64,000 nucleotides of DNA from CACIAM-69d sp001698445 (GTDB taxonomy: Bacteria; Cyanobacteriota; Cyanobacteriia; CACIAM-69d): contig NZ_JAZAQF010000078.1 in NCBI RefSeq assembly GCF_043235035.1, positions 186,001 to 250,000 on the forward strand. Reading direction: 5' to 3'. Positions 54,160-62,434 of the stretch are shown here, one piece after another. Both the position numbers and the translations under genes were made by a program. Below the pieces are notes generated by a model. It was not told where the DNA came from and searched no databases. It was given only the letters and a program-made list of their open reading frames with translations. Each line of letters begins with the position of its first letter. The first letter of the stretch is position 1.

Positions 54160-54903
54160 TTACGGTGCGCTGCGAATCAGCAGAGCGGTGCTTTCCTTTT
54201 GGGTTGCCAAAATAGTGCCCTGCAAGCGAGCGTTTTCCAAGCGGGCATTCGCCACATTCGCCCCATGCAACTTAGCAAACCGCAAATCAGCATTGGTCAG
54301 GTTGGCTCCGGCCAAGTCAGCCCCTTCCAAGCTGGCGCGACTGAGGGAAGCGTTGTGTAAATTCGCATCCCGCAAATTAATCCCCGCCACATCCATCGGC
54401 ACATCCATGTTGCCGTAGCTGGCCTGTTGCCACCGCAGCAACCCGGCCATGGTCTGGCGAGCATTGTTCAGGTTGGCCCCAGCTAACTCGGCCCCTTCCA
54501 TATTGGCTCCCAACAGGTTGGCATCCTGGAGATTGGCCGAGCGCAAATCCGCCAACACCAATCCCACCAGGGTCAAATCCGCCTGTTGCAGGTTGGCTTG
54601 GGCGAGCTTAACTGCGTGCATCCGCGCCTCGATCGCGCTGGCCCGGCTCAAGTTAGCGGCCGTCAAGTCCGTGCGCCACAGTTTGGCTCCATTCAAATTC
54701 GCCCCTTGCAGGTTGGCCCCGGCCAGATCAAGATCAGACAGGTCAGCACCACTCAGGTCACAATTTGCGCAACTTTTGGTTTCCAGCAGTTGGCGCACAT
54801 GGGCAGGGTTTTCCGCAACGCTCGGGAGCGCCGTCACTGCCAATGTGCTGGCGAAGAATGCAACGCCCGCCACTACTTTCGTTAACACTTGAACTGAATT
54901 CAT
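54160..54903 (-). CDS. Secreted pentapeptide-repeat protein
   Basis: A 247-residue protein with a signal peptide (VVAGVAFFASTLAVTALPSVA). It is followed by a short helical start with two Cys (SCANCDLSGADL), then about 30 A(D/N)LXX pentapeptide units in two blocks (about 45-140 and 175-235). A non-repeat segment around residues 145-170 (GLLRWQQASYGNMDV) separates them. These units fold as a right-handed quadrilateral beta-helix. The protein is probably in the thylakoid lumen or periplasm. The role of secreted pentapeptide proteins in cyanobacteria is mostly unknown. Confidence 0.9.
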   Translation of the reverse strand: MNSVQVLTKVVAGVAFFASTLAVTALPSVAENPAHVRQLLETKSCANCDLSGADLSDLDLAGANLQGANLNGAKLWRTDLTAANLSRASAIEARMHAVKLAQANLQQADLTLVGLVLADLRSANLQDANLLGANMEGAELAGANLNNARQTMAGLLRWQQASYGNMDVPMDVAGINLRDANLHNASLSRASLEGADLAGANLTNADLRFAKLHGANVANARLENARLQGTILATQKESTALLIRSAP

Positions 54904-55750
54904 TGCGCCTTCCCCTCGTTCAACCTGCCTCTAATATCTAGGATAAATTGGGTGGGGGCGGTGACCGCTTGCTGTTGCGGAATGCGATCGTTACGCTTTA
55001 ATACGCCGGCCGCCATTACAGAGCAATGGTGATCTCGATCGCACATCCCATCAAATACCCTTGGTTTCCATTGACTCGCGAAATTGTGCGGCAAAAAATC
55101 GCGATGTGACAGTTTTTGAACCAGATAAATCAACGGTTCCAGGCTTTAGTTCGGAAATCCGTCCCTACAGCGCAAAATTAATCCAGTGATTGATCGCGCT
55201 GATCATCGCTGCCTCGCCAGATCAAAGTAAATCAACGCTTGTGGGGATCGATTTTGTTAAGATCTGCTGAAAAAAAGGATTCCTCTCCAGCAAGAACCCT
55301 ATCGATTTGTCCTTTATCTCAAATTCAGATTTGCAGAATGTAAAGAATAGATTGCTGTTTTCGTGAAACCATAATCGACTGAGCTAAACGGTGCTGCTGA
55401 CTTTCAACTATTAATCTGAGTATCGATCTGAGTACCGATCTGAGTATTGATTTAAGTATTGACTTGAGCATTGATTACGCTCGCGGATCCAGTGCTGACT
55501 TAGATATCGACCCGATATCCACCAGATATTTACATCCAAGCGATCGGGGCTGGGCCAAAGTATCACTTGAGGGTCAATTGGAAGATTGGCTAAAGCCTGG
55601 ATCTGAGCAACATCAAGTTTCGATGAAGATTCTTGACCGTTGCGCAAAATATAGCTGGCCGCCTTGGCCCATGGTTCTGTTGCGGTCTGCCCCAAGGGCG
55701 GTAGGCTAAATGCGGGCGATCGCCCCTAGCGTCTTCCTGGCGACTGAACC
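54904..55750. other. Gene-free region with 12-bp repeats
   Basis: About 850 bases between the divergent pentapeptide and GT2 genes, AT-rich at 55130-55480. It contains a 12-bp tandem array (55416-55475). Small frames, including a 94-codon minus-strand one ending in the array, are not convincing. It presumably holds two promoters. Confidence 0.5.
55416..55475. repeat. 12-bp tandem repeat array
   Basis: Five imperfect copies of (C/T)T(G/A)AGTA(T/C)(C/T)GAT, for example CTGAGTATCGAT, CTGAGTACCGAT and CTGAGTATTGAT. It shares its period, but not its sequence, with the array upstream of petM. Confidence 0.88.
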
Positions 55751-56773
55751 GTGACTAAGCTGATTATTCAGATTCCCTGCTTCAACGAAGAAGAAACCCT
55801 GGGCATTACGCTCCAAGCCTTGCCCCGCGAGGTGCCCGGCTGCGATGTGGTGGAGTGGTTGGTGATTGATGATGGCAGCGTTGATCGCACTGCTGAGGTG
55901 GCTTTGGCCCATGGGGTAGACCACGTTGTGCGACTGTCCACCAATCAGGGACTGGCAAAGGCGTTCATGGCCGGTTTGGATGCTTGCCTGAAGGCCGGAG
56001 CAGACATCATCGTTAATACCGATGCGGACAATCAATATTGTGCCGATGACATTCCGGCGCTGGTGTTTCCAATCCTGGCCCATCAAGCAGAGATGGTGAT
56101 TGGGGCCCGCCCGATCGCGGAAATTGAGCATTTCTCGCCCGTCAAGAAGGCCCTGCAAAAGTTTGGCAGTTGGGTGGTGCGCTTGGCCAGCGACACGGAC
56201 ATTCCCGATGCACCCAGCGGCTTTCGGGCCCTGAGTCGGGAGGCGGCCCTGCGGGTCAATGTGTTCAATGGCTATACCTACACCCTGGAAACGATTATCC
56301 AAGCGGGGCAACAGGGAATCGCAATTGTTTCCGTGCCGATTCGCACCAATGGCTACTTGCGCCCCTCGCGCCTGGTGAAGAGCATCCGCAGCTACATCCA
56401 ACGATCGATCTTCACGATCCTGCGGATTTTCATGACCTACAAGCCCCTGCGATCGTTTCTGATTTTGGGGACAGTTCCTTTCTCGATCGGGGTGTTGCTG
56501 GGAATTCGCTGGCTGCTGCTTTACTTTAGCGGCTCACCCCGGGCCCACGTGCCTAGCTTGATCCTGGCGGCGATCGGGATCTTGGTGGGAGTGCAGCTCT
56601 GGATTTTGGGATTGGTGGCGGATTTGCTGGCCGTGAACCGCAAAATGCTCGAAGACATCCAACTGCGGGCCCGCCGGGCAGAAATTGAAGCCGCCCGCCA
56701 AGGAAGCGATCCTCCGGTCAGCGGCCCCCTGGCTTCGCTATATCCCATGCATGACAACCGTTCCAGCCGCTAA
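55751..56773 (+). CDS. Family 2 glycosyltransferase (polyprenyl-phosphate mannosyltransferase-like)
   Basis: 340 residues from GTG 55751. The GT2 domain has IIQIPCFNEEETLGITLQAL, LVIDDGSVDRTAEVA, the DxD in NTDADNQYCADDI and a QxxRW-like region (KSIRSYIQRSIFTILRIF). Two C-terminal membrane helices (FLILGTVPFSIGVLLGIRWLLL and LILAAIGILVGVQLWILGLVADLL) place it at the plasma membrane. Such enzymes transfer a sugar to polyprenyl phosphate as a carrier for periplasmic glycan modification. It is not in a polysaccharide cluster, and tRNA-Lys follows. Confidence 0.92.
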   Translation: MTKLIIQIPCFNEEETLGITLQALPREVPGCDVVEWLVIDDGSVDRTAEVALAHGVDHVVRLSTNQGLAKAFMAGLDACLKAGADIIVNTDADNQYCADDIPALVFPILAHQAEMVIGARPIAEIEHFSPVKKALQKFGSWVVRLASDTDIPDAPSGFRALSREAALRVNVFNGYTYTLETIIQAGQQGIAIVSVPIRTNGYLRPSRLVKSIRSYIQRSIFTILRIFMTYKPLRSFLILGTVPFSIGVLLGIRWLLLYFSGSPRAHVPSLILAAIGILVGVQLWILGLVADLLAVNRKMLEDIQLRARRAEIEAARQGSDPPVSGPLASLYPMHDNRSSR

Positions 56774-56987
56774 AGTGACCTTGGATCATGTCGCACACGC
56801 CAAAATTTGATCGACTGGCGGATCAATTTGGCGCAATTTGGCGCAATGATTTGCAACGATCAGTTGACGGGCTTCAAAAAGCCTGCTAGATTAATCACCC
56901 GTGTTCGGAATTTCACTGCGACACCCAACCAGCCCGGTTGTTCTTGCAGTTCCCAACACCGCCTCATAGCCCCCAAAAGGGCGATGG

Positions 56988-57059
56988 GGGTCGCTAACTC
57001 AACGGTAGAGTACTCGGCTTTTAACCGATTAGTTCTGGGTTCGAATCCCAGGCGACCCA
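56988..57059 (+). tRNA. tRNA-Lys (anticodon TTT)
   Basis: A 72-base cloverleaf. Acceptor arms GGGTCGC and GCGACCC, discriminator A. The anticodon arm is CTCGG CTTTTAA CCGAT with one C-T mismatch at the first pair; the loop gives anticodon TTT. T arm CTGGG TTCGAAT CCCAG. No CCA encoded. Confidence 0.95.
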
Positions 57060-57500
57060 TTTTTTAGAATCCACAGTCCCCCAAAATAGTCTTCGGAGAT
57101 AGTCTTCAGACCCTGTCTTTGGGATCCTGCTCTGGATTGAACTGCCTGGATCTCTCCACACTCCACCATGCCTGCGCAACACCCCAAGGGCTGGTTTTGG
57201 GCGATCGAGTCGATCGGGAGATCAAGTCACTTTCCAAAACTCCCTGCCAAAATTCCCTGCAACTCAGGATTTTCCACGGGCCAGAATCGCCCGAATCCTG
57301 TCGAGATCAGGTCTCTAGGCTTGGTTGATCGGGCGTTGGGTCAATTCAAGATCTCCAAAACCGCCAAATCGTCGAAATTTTACTTCTTGCTTCCAGAAAA
57401 ACAGAGGGGCTGGCAACAATTGTTTTAAGATTAGTGCCAAGCACTCGACCGGCCGAGAGTTATCGAGGCATCGATATAAATCTATCTTAGGAGGATTCCT
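57060..57500. promoter_or_regulatory. fba upstream region
   Basis: About 440 bases without a gene. The fba ribosome site AGGAGG is at 57489-57494. The stretch 57420-57490 is AT-richer and probably contains the promoter; no clear -10/-35 pair was picked. Confidence 0.4.
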
Positions 57501-58574
57501 ATGGCGCTCGTACCCATGCGGCTTCTGCTCGACCACGCGGCAGAAAATGGCTACGGCATTCCTGCCTTCAACGTCAACAACATGGAGCAGATCCAAGCGA
57601 TCATGCGGGCAGCCGATGAAACCGATAGCCCCGTGATCCTGCAAGCGTCGCGTGGTGCTCGTAACTACGCTGGCGAAAACTTCCTGCGTCACTTGATCTT
57701 GGCAGCTGTGGAAACCTATCCCCACATCCCCATCAGCATGCACCAAGACCACGGTAACGAGCCGGCCACCTGCTACTCGGCCATCAAAAACGGCTTCACC
57801 AGCGTGATGATGGATGGCTCGCTGGAAGCTGATGCGAAGACCCCCGCAAGCTACGAGTACAACGTGAACGTGACCCGCGAAGTGGTGAAAGTTGCCCACT
57901 CGCTGGGTGTGAGCGTGGAAGGCGAACTGGGTTGCTTGGGTTCGCTGGAAACCGGCATGGGCGAAGCAGAAGATGGTCACGGCTTTGAAGGCAAGCTGGA
58001 TCACTCCCAACTGCTGACCGACCCCGATGAAGCAGCCGACTTCGTGGAAAAAACCCAAGTGGATGCTCTGGCAGTGGCGATCGGCACCAGCCACGGTGCT
58101 TACAAGTTCACCCGCAAGCCGACCGGCGAAATTCTGGCCATCAGCCGCATTGAAGAAATCCACAACCGTCTCCCCAATACCCACTTGGTGATGCATGGTT
58201 CGTCTTCGGTTCCCGAAGATCTGCTGGCCCTGATCAACCAATATGGCGGCACGATCCCTGAAACCTACGGCGTGCCCGTGGAAGAAATCCAAAAGGGTAT
58301 CAAGTGCGGTGTGCGCAAGGTGAACATCGACACCGACAACCGCTTGGCGATCACCGCTGCGGTGCGCGAAGCGCTAGCTGCCAACACCAAGGAATTTGAC
58401 CCCCGTCACTTCCTGAAGCCCTCGATCAAGTACATGCAAAAGGTGTGTGCCGATCGCTATAGCGAGTTCTGGACCGCTGGCAACGCTAGCAAGATCAAGC
58501 AAGTCTCGGTGGACGAGTTTGCTCGCAAGTATGCCAAGGGTGAATTGGTGGCCAAGGCTGCTGCCAAGGTCTAA
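57501..58574 (+). CDS. fba: Fructose-bisphosphate aldolase, class II
   Basis: A 357-residue cytoplasmic zinc enzyme. It cleaves or forms fructose-1,6-bisphosphate and sedoheptulose-1,7-bisphosphate in glycolysis and the Calvin cycle. Zinc ligands are in SMHQDHGNEPATC (His) and VEGELGCLGSLETG (Glu), and phosphate loops in AIGTSHGAYKF and NIDTDNRLAI. Start ATG 57501 has AGGAGG upstream. The length is normal. The last 30 codons, the stop and the 3' hairpin are duplicated exactly in tandem downstream (58647-58808), without affecting the reading frame. Confidence 0.98.
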   Translation: MALVPMRLLLDHAAENGYGIPAFNVNNMEQIQAIMRAADETDSPVILQASRGARNYAGENFLRHLILAAVETYPHIPISMHQDHGNEPATCYSAIKNGFTSVMMDGSLEADAKTPASYEYNVNVTREVVKVAHSLGVSVEGELGCLGSLETGMGEAEDGHGFEGKLDHSQLLTDPDEAADFVEKTQVDALAVAIGTSHGAYKFTRKPTGEILAISRIEEIHNRLPNTHLVMHGSSSVPEDLLALINQYGGTIPETYGVPVEEIQKGIKCGVRKVNIDTDNRLAITAAVREALAANTKEFDPRHFLKPSIKYMQKVCADRYSEFWTAGNASKIKQVSVDEFARKYAKGELVAKAAAKV

Positions 58575-58808
58575 AAGGCTTGATCGAGAAGTTGGGTGAT
58601 GAATGATTCAAAATGAATCGGGTGATCGCCCAACTCTGCCTCCGATGCTAGCAAGATCAAGCAAGTCTCGGTGGACGAGTTTGCTCGCAAGTATGCCAAG
58701 GGTGAATTGGTGGCCAAGGCTGCTGCCAAGGTCTAAAAGGCTTGATCGAGAAGTTGGGTGATGAATGATTCAAAATGAATCGGGTGATCGCCCAACTCTG
58801 CCTCCGAT
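58485..58808 (+). repeat. Perfect 162-bp tandem duplication of the fba 3' end
   Basis: Copy 1 is 58485-58646 and copy 2 is 58647-58808, identical by eye. Each contains the last 30 codons of fba with its stop, and the following hairpin region (GTTGGGTGAT pairing with ATCGCCCAAC, enclosing GATTCA/TGAATC). The second copy is not translated, because it follows the stop and has no start. It is either recent or an assembly artefact. Confidence 0.95.
58591..58634 (+). terminator. Hairpin after fba (also in second copy)
   Basis: A 10-bp outer stem (GTTGGGTGAT at 58591-58600 and ATCGCCCAAC at 58625-58634, one mismatch) around an inner stem (GATTCA 58605-58610, TGAATC 58614-58619). There is no T-run, so factor-independent termination is uncertain. 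The same structure recurs at 58753-58796 in the second repeat copy. Confidence 0.5.
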
Positions 58809-58985
58809 TGATCATTAATTGGTCATTGATTAATCACTAAGTTTTTGACCCAAAAAGGACAATAGCGGTGAAGCCAAGTGCCTCGCCGCTATTTTTTCTG
58901 TTTAGGGGGGTTGCCTTTGGGTTATTTGCCCTTGGGTTTGTGGCTTGGGTTGATTGTTGATGTCGATCGGCCAACAGCAACAAGC

Positions 58986-59381
58986 TTAATGAACCGGAAC
59001 CACCCAATCGTTATGGCCCGTCAGGTTGCCGCCTTGAATGTGGTATTGCATGGTGTCAGCAATGGCATTGTTTTCATCACAAAAAACAACGGGAGCCGTG
59101 AAGGGTCGATCGCTCAAGCGATAGGCGATCGCTAAACATTTGTCGCCCACTTCTCCCAACCGCGCAGAACCACCATTGAGCGTAAATTCGCCCGGCCCGG
59201 CAGGAATGGCGTAGGTGACCCAACGTTCACCATTGCGCAGATTAACCAAATGCACTTGCTCATAGGCTTCAATGCCAGCTCGCTCCATCAACGCCGCATC
59301 AATGCCGACGCTGCCGTTGTAATCCACACTTTTGTCGGTGACGCGGATACCGTGAATTTTCCCGGAAACAAAGGTCTTCAT
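58986..59381 (-). CDS. panD: Aspartate 1-decarboxylase
   Basis: A 131-residue protein from ATG 59381. It forms beta-alanine from aspartate for pantothenate and coenzyme A. The self-cleavage site Gly-Ser is present in DYNGSVGID (about G23-S24), and VTYAIPAGPGEFTLNGGSARLGEVGD is the family core. Ser becomes the pyruvoyl group after cleavage. The length is slightly above the E. coli form. It stands alone; panC and panB are not nearby. Confidence 0.93.
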   Translation of the reverse strand: MKTFVSGKIHGIRVTDKSVDYNGSVGIDAALMERAGIEAYEQVHLVNLRNGERWVTYAIPAGPGEFTLNGGSARLGEVGDKCLAIAYRLSDRPFTAPVVFCDENNAIADTMQYHIQGGNLTGHNDWVVPVH

Positions 59382-59404
59382 AAACAAAACTCTCGGGTCT
59401 GAAA

Positions 59405-59592
59405 CCCCGCCCTTTTAGGGCAGATTTGCACTACAGTTGAACACATACCGAGGGGCATCCGGGAATTTAAGCCTGTGGAGCAAACATAAGACCGAGAAAC
59501 CTTTGGGGTGGAGGCAGTTGCTAAGAAGCAGGAATCTAAGTCGTGAGGCTTAGAGAATCCCCGCTCCTTTAGGGCGGGGAGTATGTCAATTC
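59405..59592. mobile_element. Remnant of an IS200/IS605-type element
   Basis: About 190 bases bounded by hairpins. The left is CCGCCCTTTTAGGGCAG (59407-59422), the right CCCCGCTCCTTTAGGGCGGGG (59559-59579), followed by AGTATGTCAATTC. Right-end sequence just inside (CAGGAATCTAAGTCGTGAGGCTTAGAGAAT) is of the type found at the 3' ends of tnpB-containing IS200/IS605 elements. Only short broken frames remain (for example about 59502-59543, VEAVAKKQESKS then stop). It looks like a deletion derivative with both ends kept. No transposase is left. The call rests on pattern recall. Confidence 0.5.
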
Positions 59593-59649
59593 AGAGTCTT
59601 TCCTGTTTCAGGGCCTTTTAGTTGACAGGTTCTGAGGAGTCGATCGGGG

Positions 59650-60735
59650 CTAGGCCAAAACGGGTTCGTTAATTGGCTCGTTTGGTTGTTCTGATTCTGG
59701 GCCGATCGTGCCGAATTCGGCTTCGTGGCGTTCAATTTGGGCAATGGTGCGATCGATCAGGGCCACCCCTTCGGCGGCCGTTTCAATCCGGCAGAGTTGG
59801 CCGCGCAACTCCGCTGCCCCATAGAACCCCTTGGCATACCAGGTCATGTGCTTCCGGGCTTGGCGAACACCCCGATCGCCCTTGTAAGCGGCCAACATGG
59901 TCAGGTGTTCTTGGGCACAACGCAACCGCTCGATCGGGCTGGGCTGGGGGCGCAACTCGCCGGTTTTCAGGAAATGGTCAATTTCACCCACCAAGAACGG
60001 ATAGCCCATGGTTCCCCGCGAGCACATCACCCCATCCGCGCCGGTTTCCGCCAAACAACGCACCGCAGCCTCCACGGAAAAAATATCCCCGTTGGCAATG
60101 ACCGGCACGGAAACCGCTTCCTTCACCCGTTGAATCCAAATCCATTTGGCGGGACCGTTATAGCCCTGGGCCCTGGTGCGACCGTGAATGGTCAGCATGG
60201 CTGCGCCGGCCGCTTCCATCCGCCGGGCAAAATCCACGATATTAATTTCGCTTTCGTTCCAGCCAATCCGTGATTTTACGGTGACCGGCACGTTCACCGC
60301 CGCCACCACAGCCCGCACGATCGCCTCGGCCGTTTCTGGGTCGCGCAACAGGGAAGAACCGCCACCGTTTTTGGTGATTTTGTTCACCGGGCAGCCCATG
60401 TTGATGTCCACGGTGTCGGCCCCTTCTTCAACGGCCATTTGGGCCGCCTCGGCCAAAAATTGCGGGCGACAGTCAAACAGTTGAATGCTGATGGGGCGCT
60501 CTTCGGCGGAAACCTCCATGATTTGCGGAAGCTGCCGTGCGTAGTGCAGCCCGGTGGCGTTCACCATTTCGGTGTACATCATCGAGGTGGGTGCATAGCG
60601 CCGCACCAAACGCCGAAAGACCAAATCCGTGACACCAGACAGGGGCGCTTGCAACACGCGGCTCTGAAGGGTGACGGAACCAATTTGGAGTGGTTCGGCC
60701 AAACGGGCTTTGAGTTCAGGGGATAGGGTCAACAT
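59650..60735 (-). CDS. dusB: tRNA-dihydrouridine synthase (DusB group)
   Basis: About 361 residues from ATG 60735; the ORF extends upstream without similarity. A flavin-dependent TIM-barrel enzyme that reduces uridines in tRNA. Motifs are LQAPLSGVTDLVFRRLVRRY, the catalytic-Cys motif NMGCPVNKITKNGGGSSLLR, and IHGRTRAQGYNGPAKW and VIANGDIF. The C-terminal helical domain and the acidic tail (ESEQPNEPINEP) follow. The length is typical. It is near panD but not in an operon with it, as the IS remnant lies between. Confidence 0.95.
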   Translation of the reverse strand: MLTLSPELKARLAEPLQIGSVTLQSRVLQAPLSGVTDLVFRRLVRRYAPTSMMYTEMVNATGLHYARQLPQIMEVSAEERPISIQLFDCRPQFLAEAAQMAVEEGADTVDINMGCPVNKITKNGGGSSLLRDPETAEAIVRAVVAAVNVPVTVKSRIGWNESEINIVDFARRMEAAGAAMLTIHGRTRAQGYNGPAKWIWIQRVKEAVSVPVIANGDIFSVEAAVRCLAETGADGVMCSRGTMGYPFLVGEIDHFLKTGELRPQPSPIERLRCAQEHLTMLAAYKGDRGVRQARKHMTWYAKGFYGAAELRGQLCRIETAAEGVALIDRTIAQIERHEAEFGTIGPESEQPNEPINEPVLA

Positions 60736-61131
60736 GGGCGATCGAAAGGGGCGATCGAGGCATTGGTCACCGGCTGCAACCGTGGGCAATGCGATCGGGA
60801 CAGGAAACCGTGGCTGAGGGATGGGGAATTTCCCCTAAAAGTTGGCTTTTGAATATCGCCTAAGAAATATTGCCTAAGAAATATCGTCTCAAGAGGATGT
60901 CTGGAAAGTGTCTTTCGACACGGACCAAGCATCAACCGTCGCGAGGCAAGGAGCTTAAGCCCCTTGTTTATGTTGATCGCTGGGGCCCGCAAGGTAGCCA
61001 GTTGGGCTGTTCAGACATTCCCTAAAAATCTTGTTTTAAATCTTTCTTCAAGAATACATGGGAATTTGATCGCCCCTTCTGGAAATCGAGCGGCGGCGAC
61101 AGGGCCTTAGATTGGCACTGTTGCCAAGGAT
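60736..61131. other. Intergenic region with MITE-like copy B
   Basis: About 395 bases between dusB start and the secreted gene stop (both minus). It contains a doubled GCCTAAGAAATAT at about 60859-60885 and the element at 60893-61022. No gene is supported. Confidence 0.55.
60893..61022. mobile_element. MITE-like element, copy B
   Basis: About 130 bases with ends GAGGATGTCTGGAAAG (60893-60908) and, on the other strand, GGAATGTCTGAACAG. The central palindrome CAAGGAGCTTAAGCCCCTTG (60947-60966) has one mismatch. The distances from the centre to the ends (54 and 56) match copies A and C. Confidence 0.65.
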
Positions 61132-61833
61132 TCATCGCTTCGTGGGGGCCCCAGCGGGCGGCAGTTCTCCACCGATGACGGTTGATCGCTCAAAGAGCAA
61201 CTGTCGAGCGCGGGCAGCTCCCAATTCTCCATAAACTCGCAAGGTGTAGGAACCGGGCGGCAAGGGGCCGATCGTGCCGGTAATTTGGTAATCGCATAGA
61301 CAGCGACAATGTTCCCCCTCATTGCGTTCCACGACGGTGATGATCGATTGGCCGCCTTCGCGATCGAGGGAGCGATCGAGCACAAAAGCCGCACAGCAGG
61401 TGTAGGTCAAATCATGGCCAAAGACCAGCGTTCTGCCTTCGGTGCTGATGGCGATGTTGCTGACCAACTCTCGTCCCAAGGCCAAGGGGGAACGGATCAA
61501 CCCCTCGGATGCCCCACTTTTGCAGGTTAGGGCCCGAGCCGCCGCCCAAAGAGGCGCAACCGCAGGCGATATCGAGGCATCTTCGCAACCGGAAACCGAA
61601 TAGTCAAACTTCAGCTCACGATCCGGGCCGGGCGCAGTCACCCGGGGCGCAGGCTGAGGTTGCCCAACCCGGTCGATCGCTCCCGGGAGCGCCTGGGCCA
61701 CCGCCGATCGCCCTTGATCAATCGCCTCAATGGCCAACAGGGCCACACAACCCAGCACCACAGCCCAGCCCAAGGGTGATCGGAAGGGCGATCGCTGGCC
61801 CGATCGGTCACGCGATCGATGAATTTGTTGCAT
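61132..61833 (-). CDS. Secreted or anchored Cys-rich protein of unknown function
   Basis: About 233 residues from ATG 61833 (the frame extends upstream). N-terminal basic region then one hydrophobic helix (LGWAVVLGCVALLAIEAI). The outer part has two CC or CxC features, LTYTCCAAFVLDRSL and EHCRCLCDYQITGTIGPL, and a closing PPGSYTLRVYGE. The last block resembles a beta-sandwich ending. Several Cys suggest disulfides or a metal. I do not recognise the family with confidence. It lies between the MITE-like copy B and a gene-poor stretch. Confidence 0.6.
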   Translation of the reverse strand: MQQIHRSRDRSGQRSPFRSPLGWAVVLGCVALLAIEAIDQGRSAVAQALPGAIDRVGQPQPAPRVTAPGPDRELKFDYSVSGCEDASISPAVAPLWAAARALTCKSGASEGLIRSPLALGRELVSNIAISTEGRTLVFGHDLTYTCCAAFVLDRSLDREGGQSIITVVERNEGEHCRCLCDYQITGTIGPLPPGSYTLRVYGELGAARARQLLFERSTVIGGELPPAGAPTKR

Positions 61834-62361
61834 TCCCCCAATCCTCCCTTGCGCCTCGTGCAATTTACCAGCTCCCGATCGCCCCAATACTCCACTGATT
61901 CATGGCCGCCTGTCGCCATTCCGCCAGGGTGGCCAACCAATCTCGCTCGATCGCCCCAGACTTCCGCAGTCAAACATCAAGCAGGCTGGTTTGGGATCTG
62001 GCCGGCGCTGAATCGGGCTGGTCTTGGATTTTGTCTAGGATCTGCTCCAATCATAACGATCACCCCCGGGCCGGAGTCATCTATCAAAGCAATTGCCATA
62101 GCGGCCTGAACCGGTGCATCGTGCAGGTTAATGAATTGACCGCTGGCTGACCCGAGCGATCGGGATGCTGAGATCAATTGTTAACGATTGTTAAGAATTA
62201 ATTGAGTGCTTGACACTTCTAGAGGAGTTCGCTAATTTAGATATCGCGAAAGGCGCGGACGGCAAGCAAAACGCGAGCGAAACGCCCACAGCAAAAGAAC
62301 TCAAGCGATGGTAAAGTAAGTTTACCGAGCCTGAGCGCTCCGAGCGAAAGCTCAATGATAC
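61834..62361. other. Intergenic region upstream of tRNA-Glu
   Basis: About 530 bases with no supported gene. A candidate promoter precedes tRNA-Glu (see next entry). Confidence 0.5.
62210..62238 (+). promoter_or_regulatory. Candidate sigma-70-type promoter for tRNA-Glu
   Basis: TTGACA (62210-62215), 17-base spacer, TAATTT (62233-62238). The -35 is perfect; the -10 matches poorly. It would give a ~120-base leader before tRNA-Glu. Confidence 0.45.
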
Positions 62362-62434
62362 GCCCCCATCGTCTAGAGGCCTAGGACACCTCCCTTTCAC
62401 GGAGGCGACGGGGATTCGAATTCCCCTGGGGGTA
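62362..62434 (+). tRNA. tRNA-Glu (anticodon TTC)
   Basis: A 73-base cloverleaf. Acceptor arms GCCCCCA and TGGGGGT with discriminator A; anticodon arm CCTCC CTTTCAC GGAGG (TTC); T arm GGGGA TTCGAAT TCCCC. In cyanobacteria the charged form also starts tetrapyrrole (chlorophyll) synthesis. Confidence 0.96.

Noticed and set aside
55411..55695. A 94-codon minus-strand frame ending in YSDRYSDRYSD
   Set aside because: The ending comes from the 12-bp tandem array; the rest has no features.
57315..58292. A 325-codon minus-strand frame overlapping fba
   Set aside because: Antisense to an intact, well-conserved fba gene; shadow.
58647..58808. A second partial fba gene
   Set aside because: It has no start and follows directly after the fba stop; it is the second copy of the tandem duplication.
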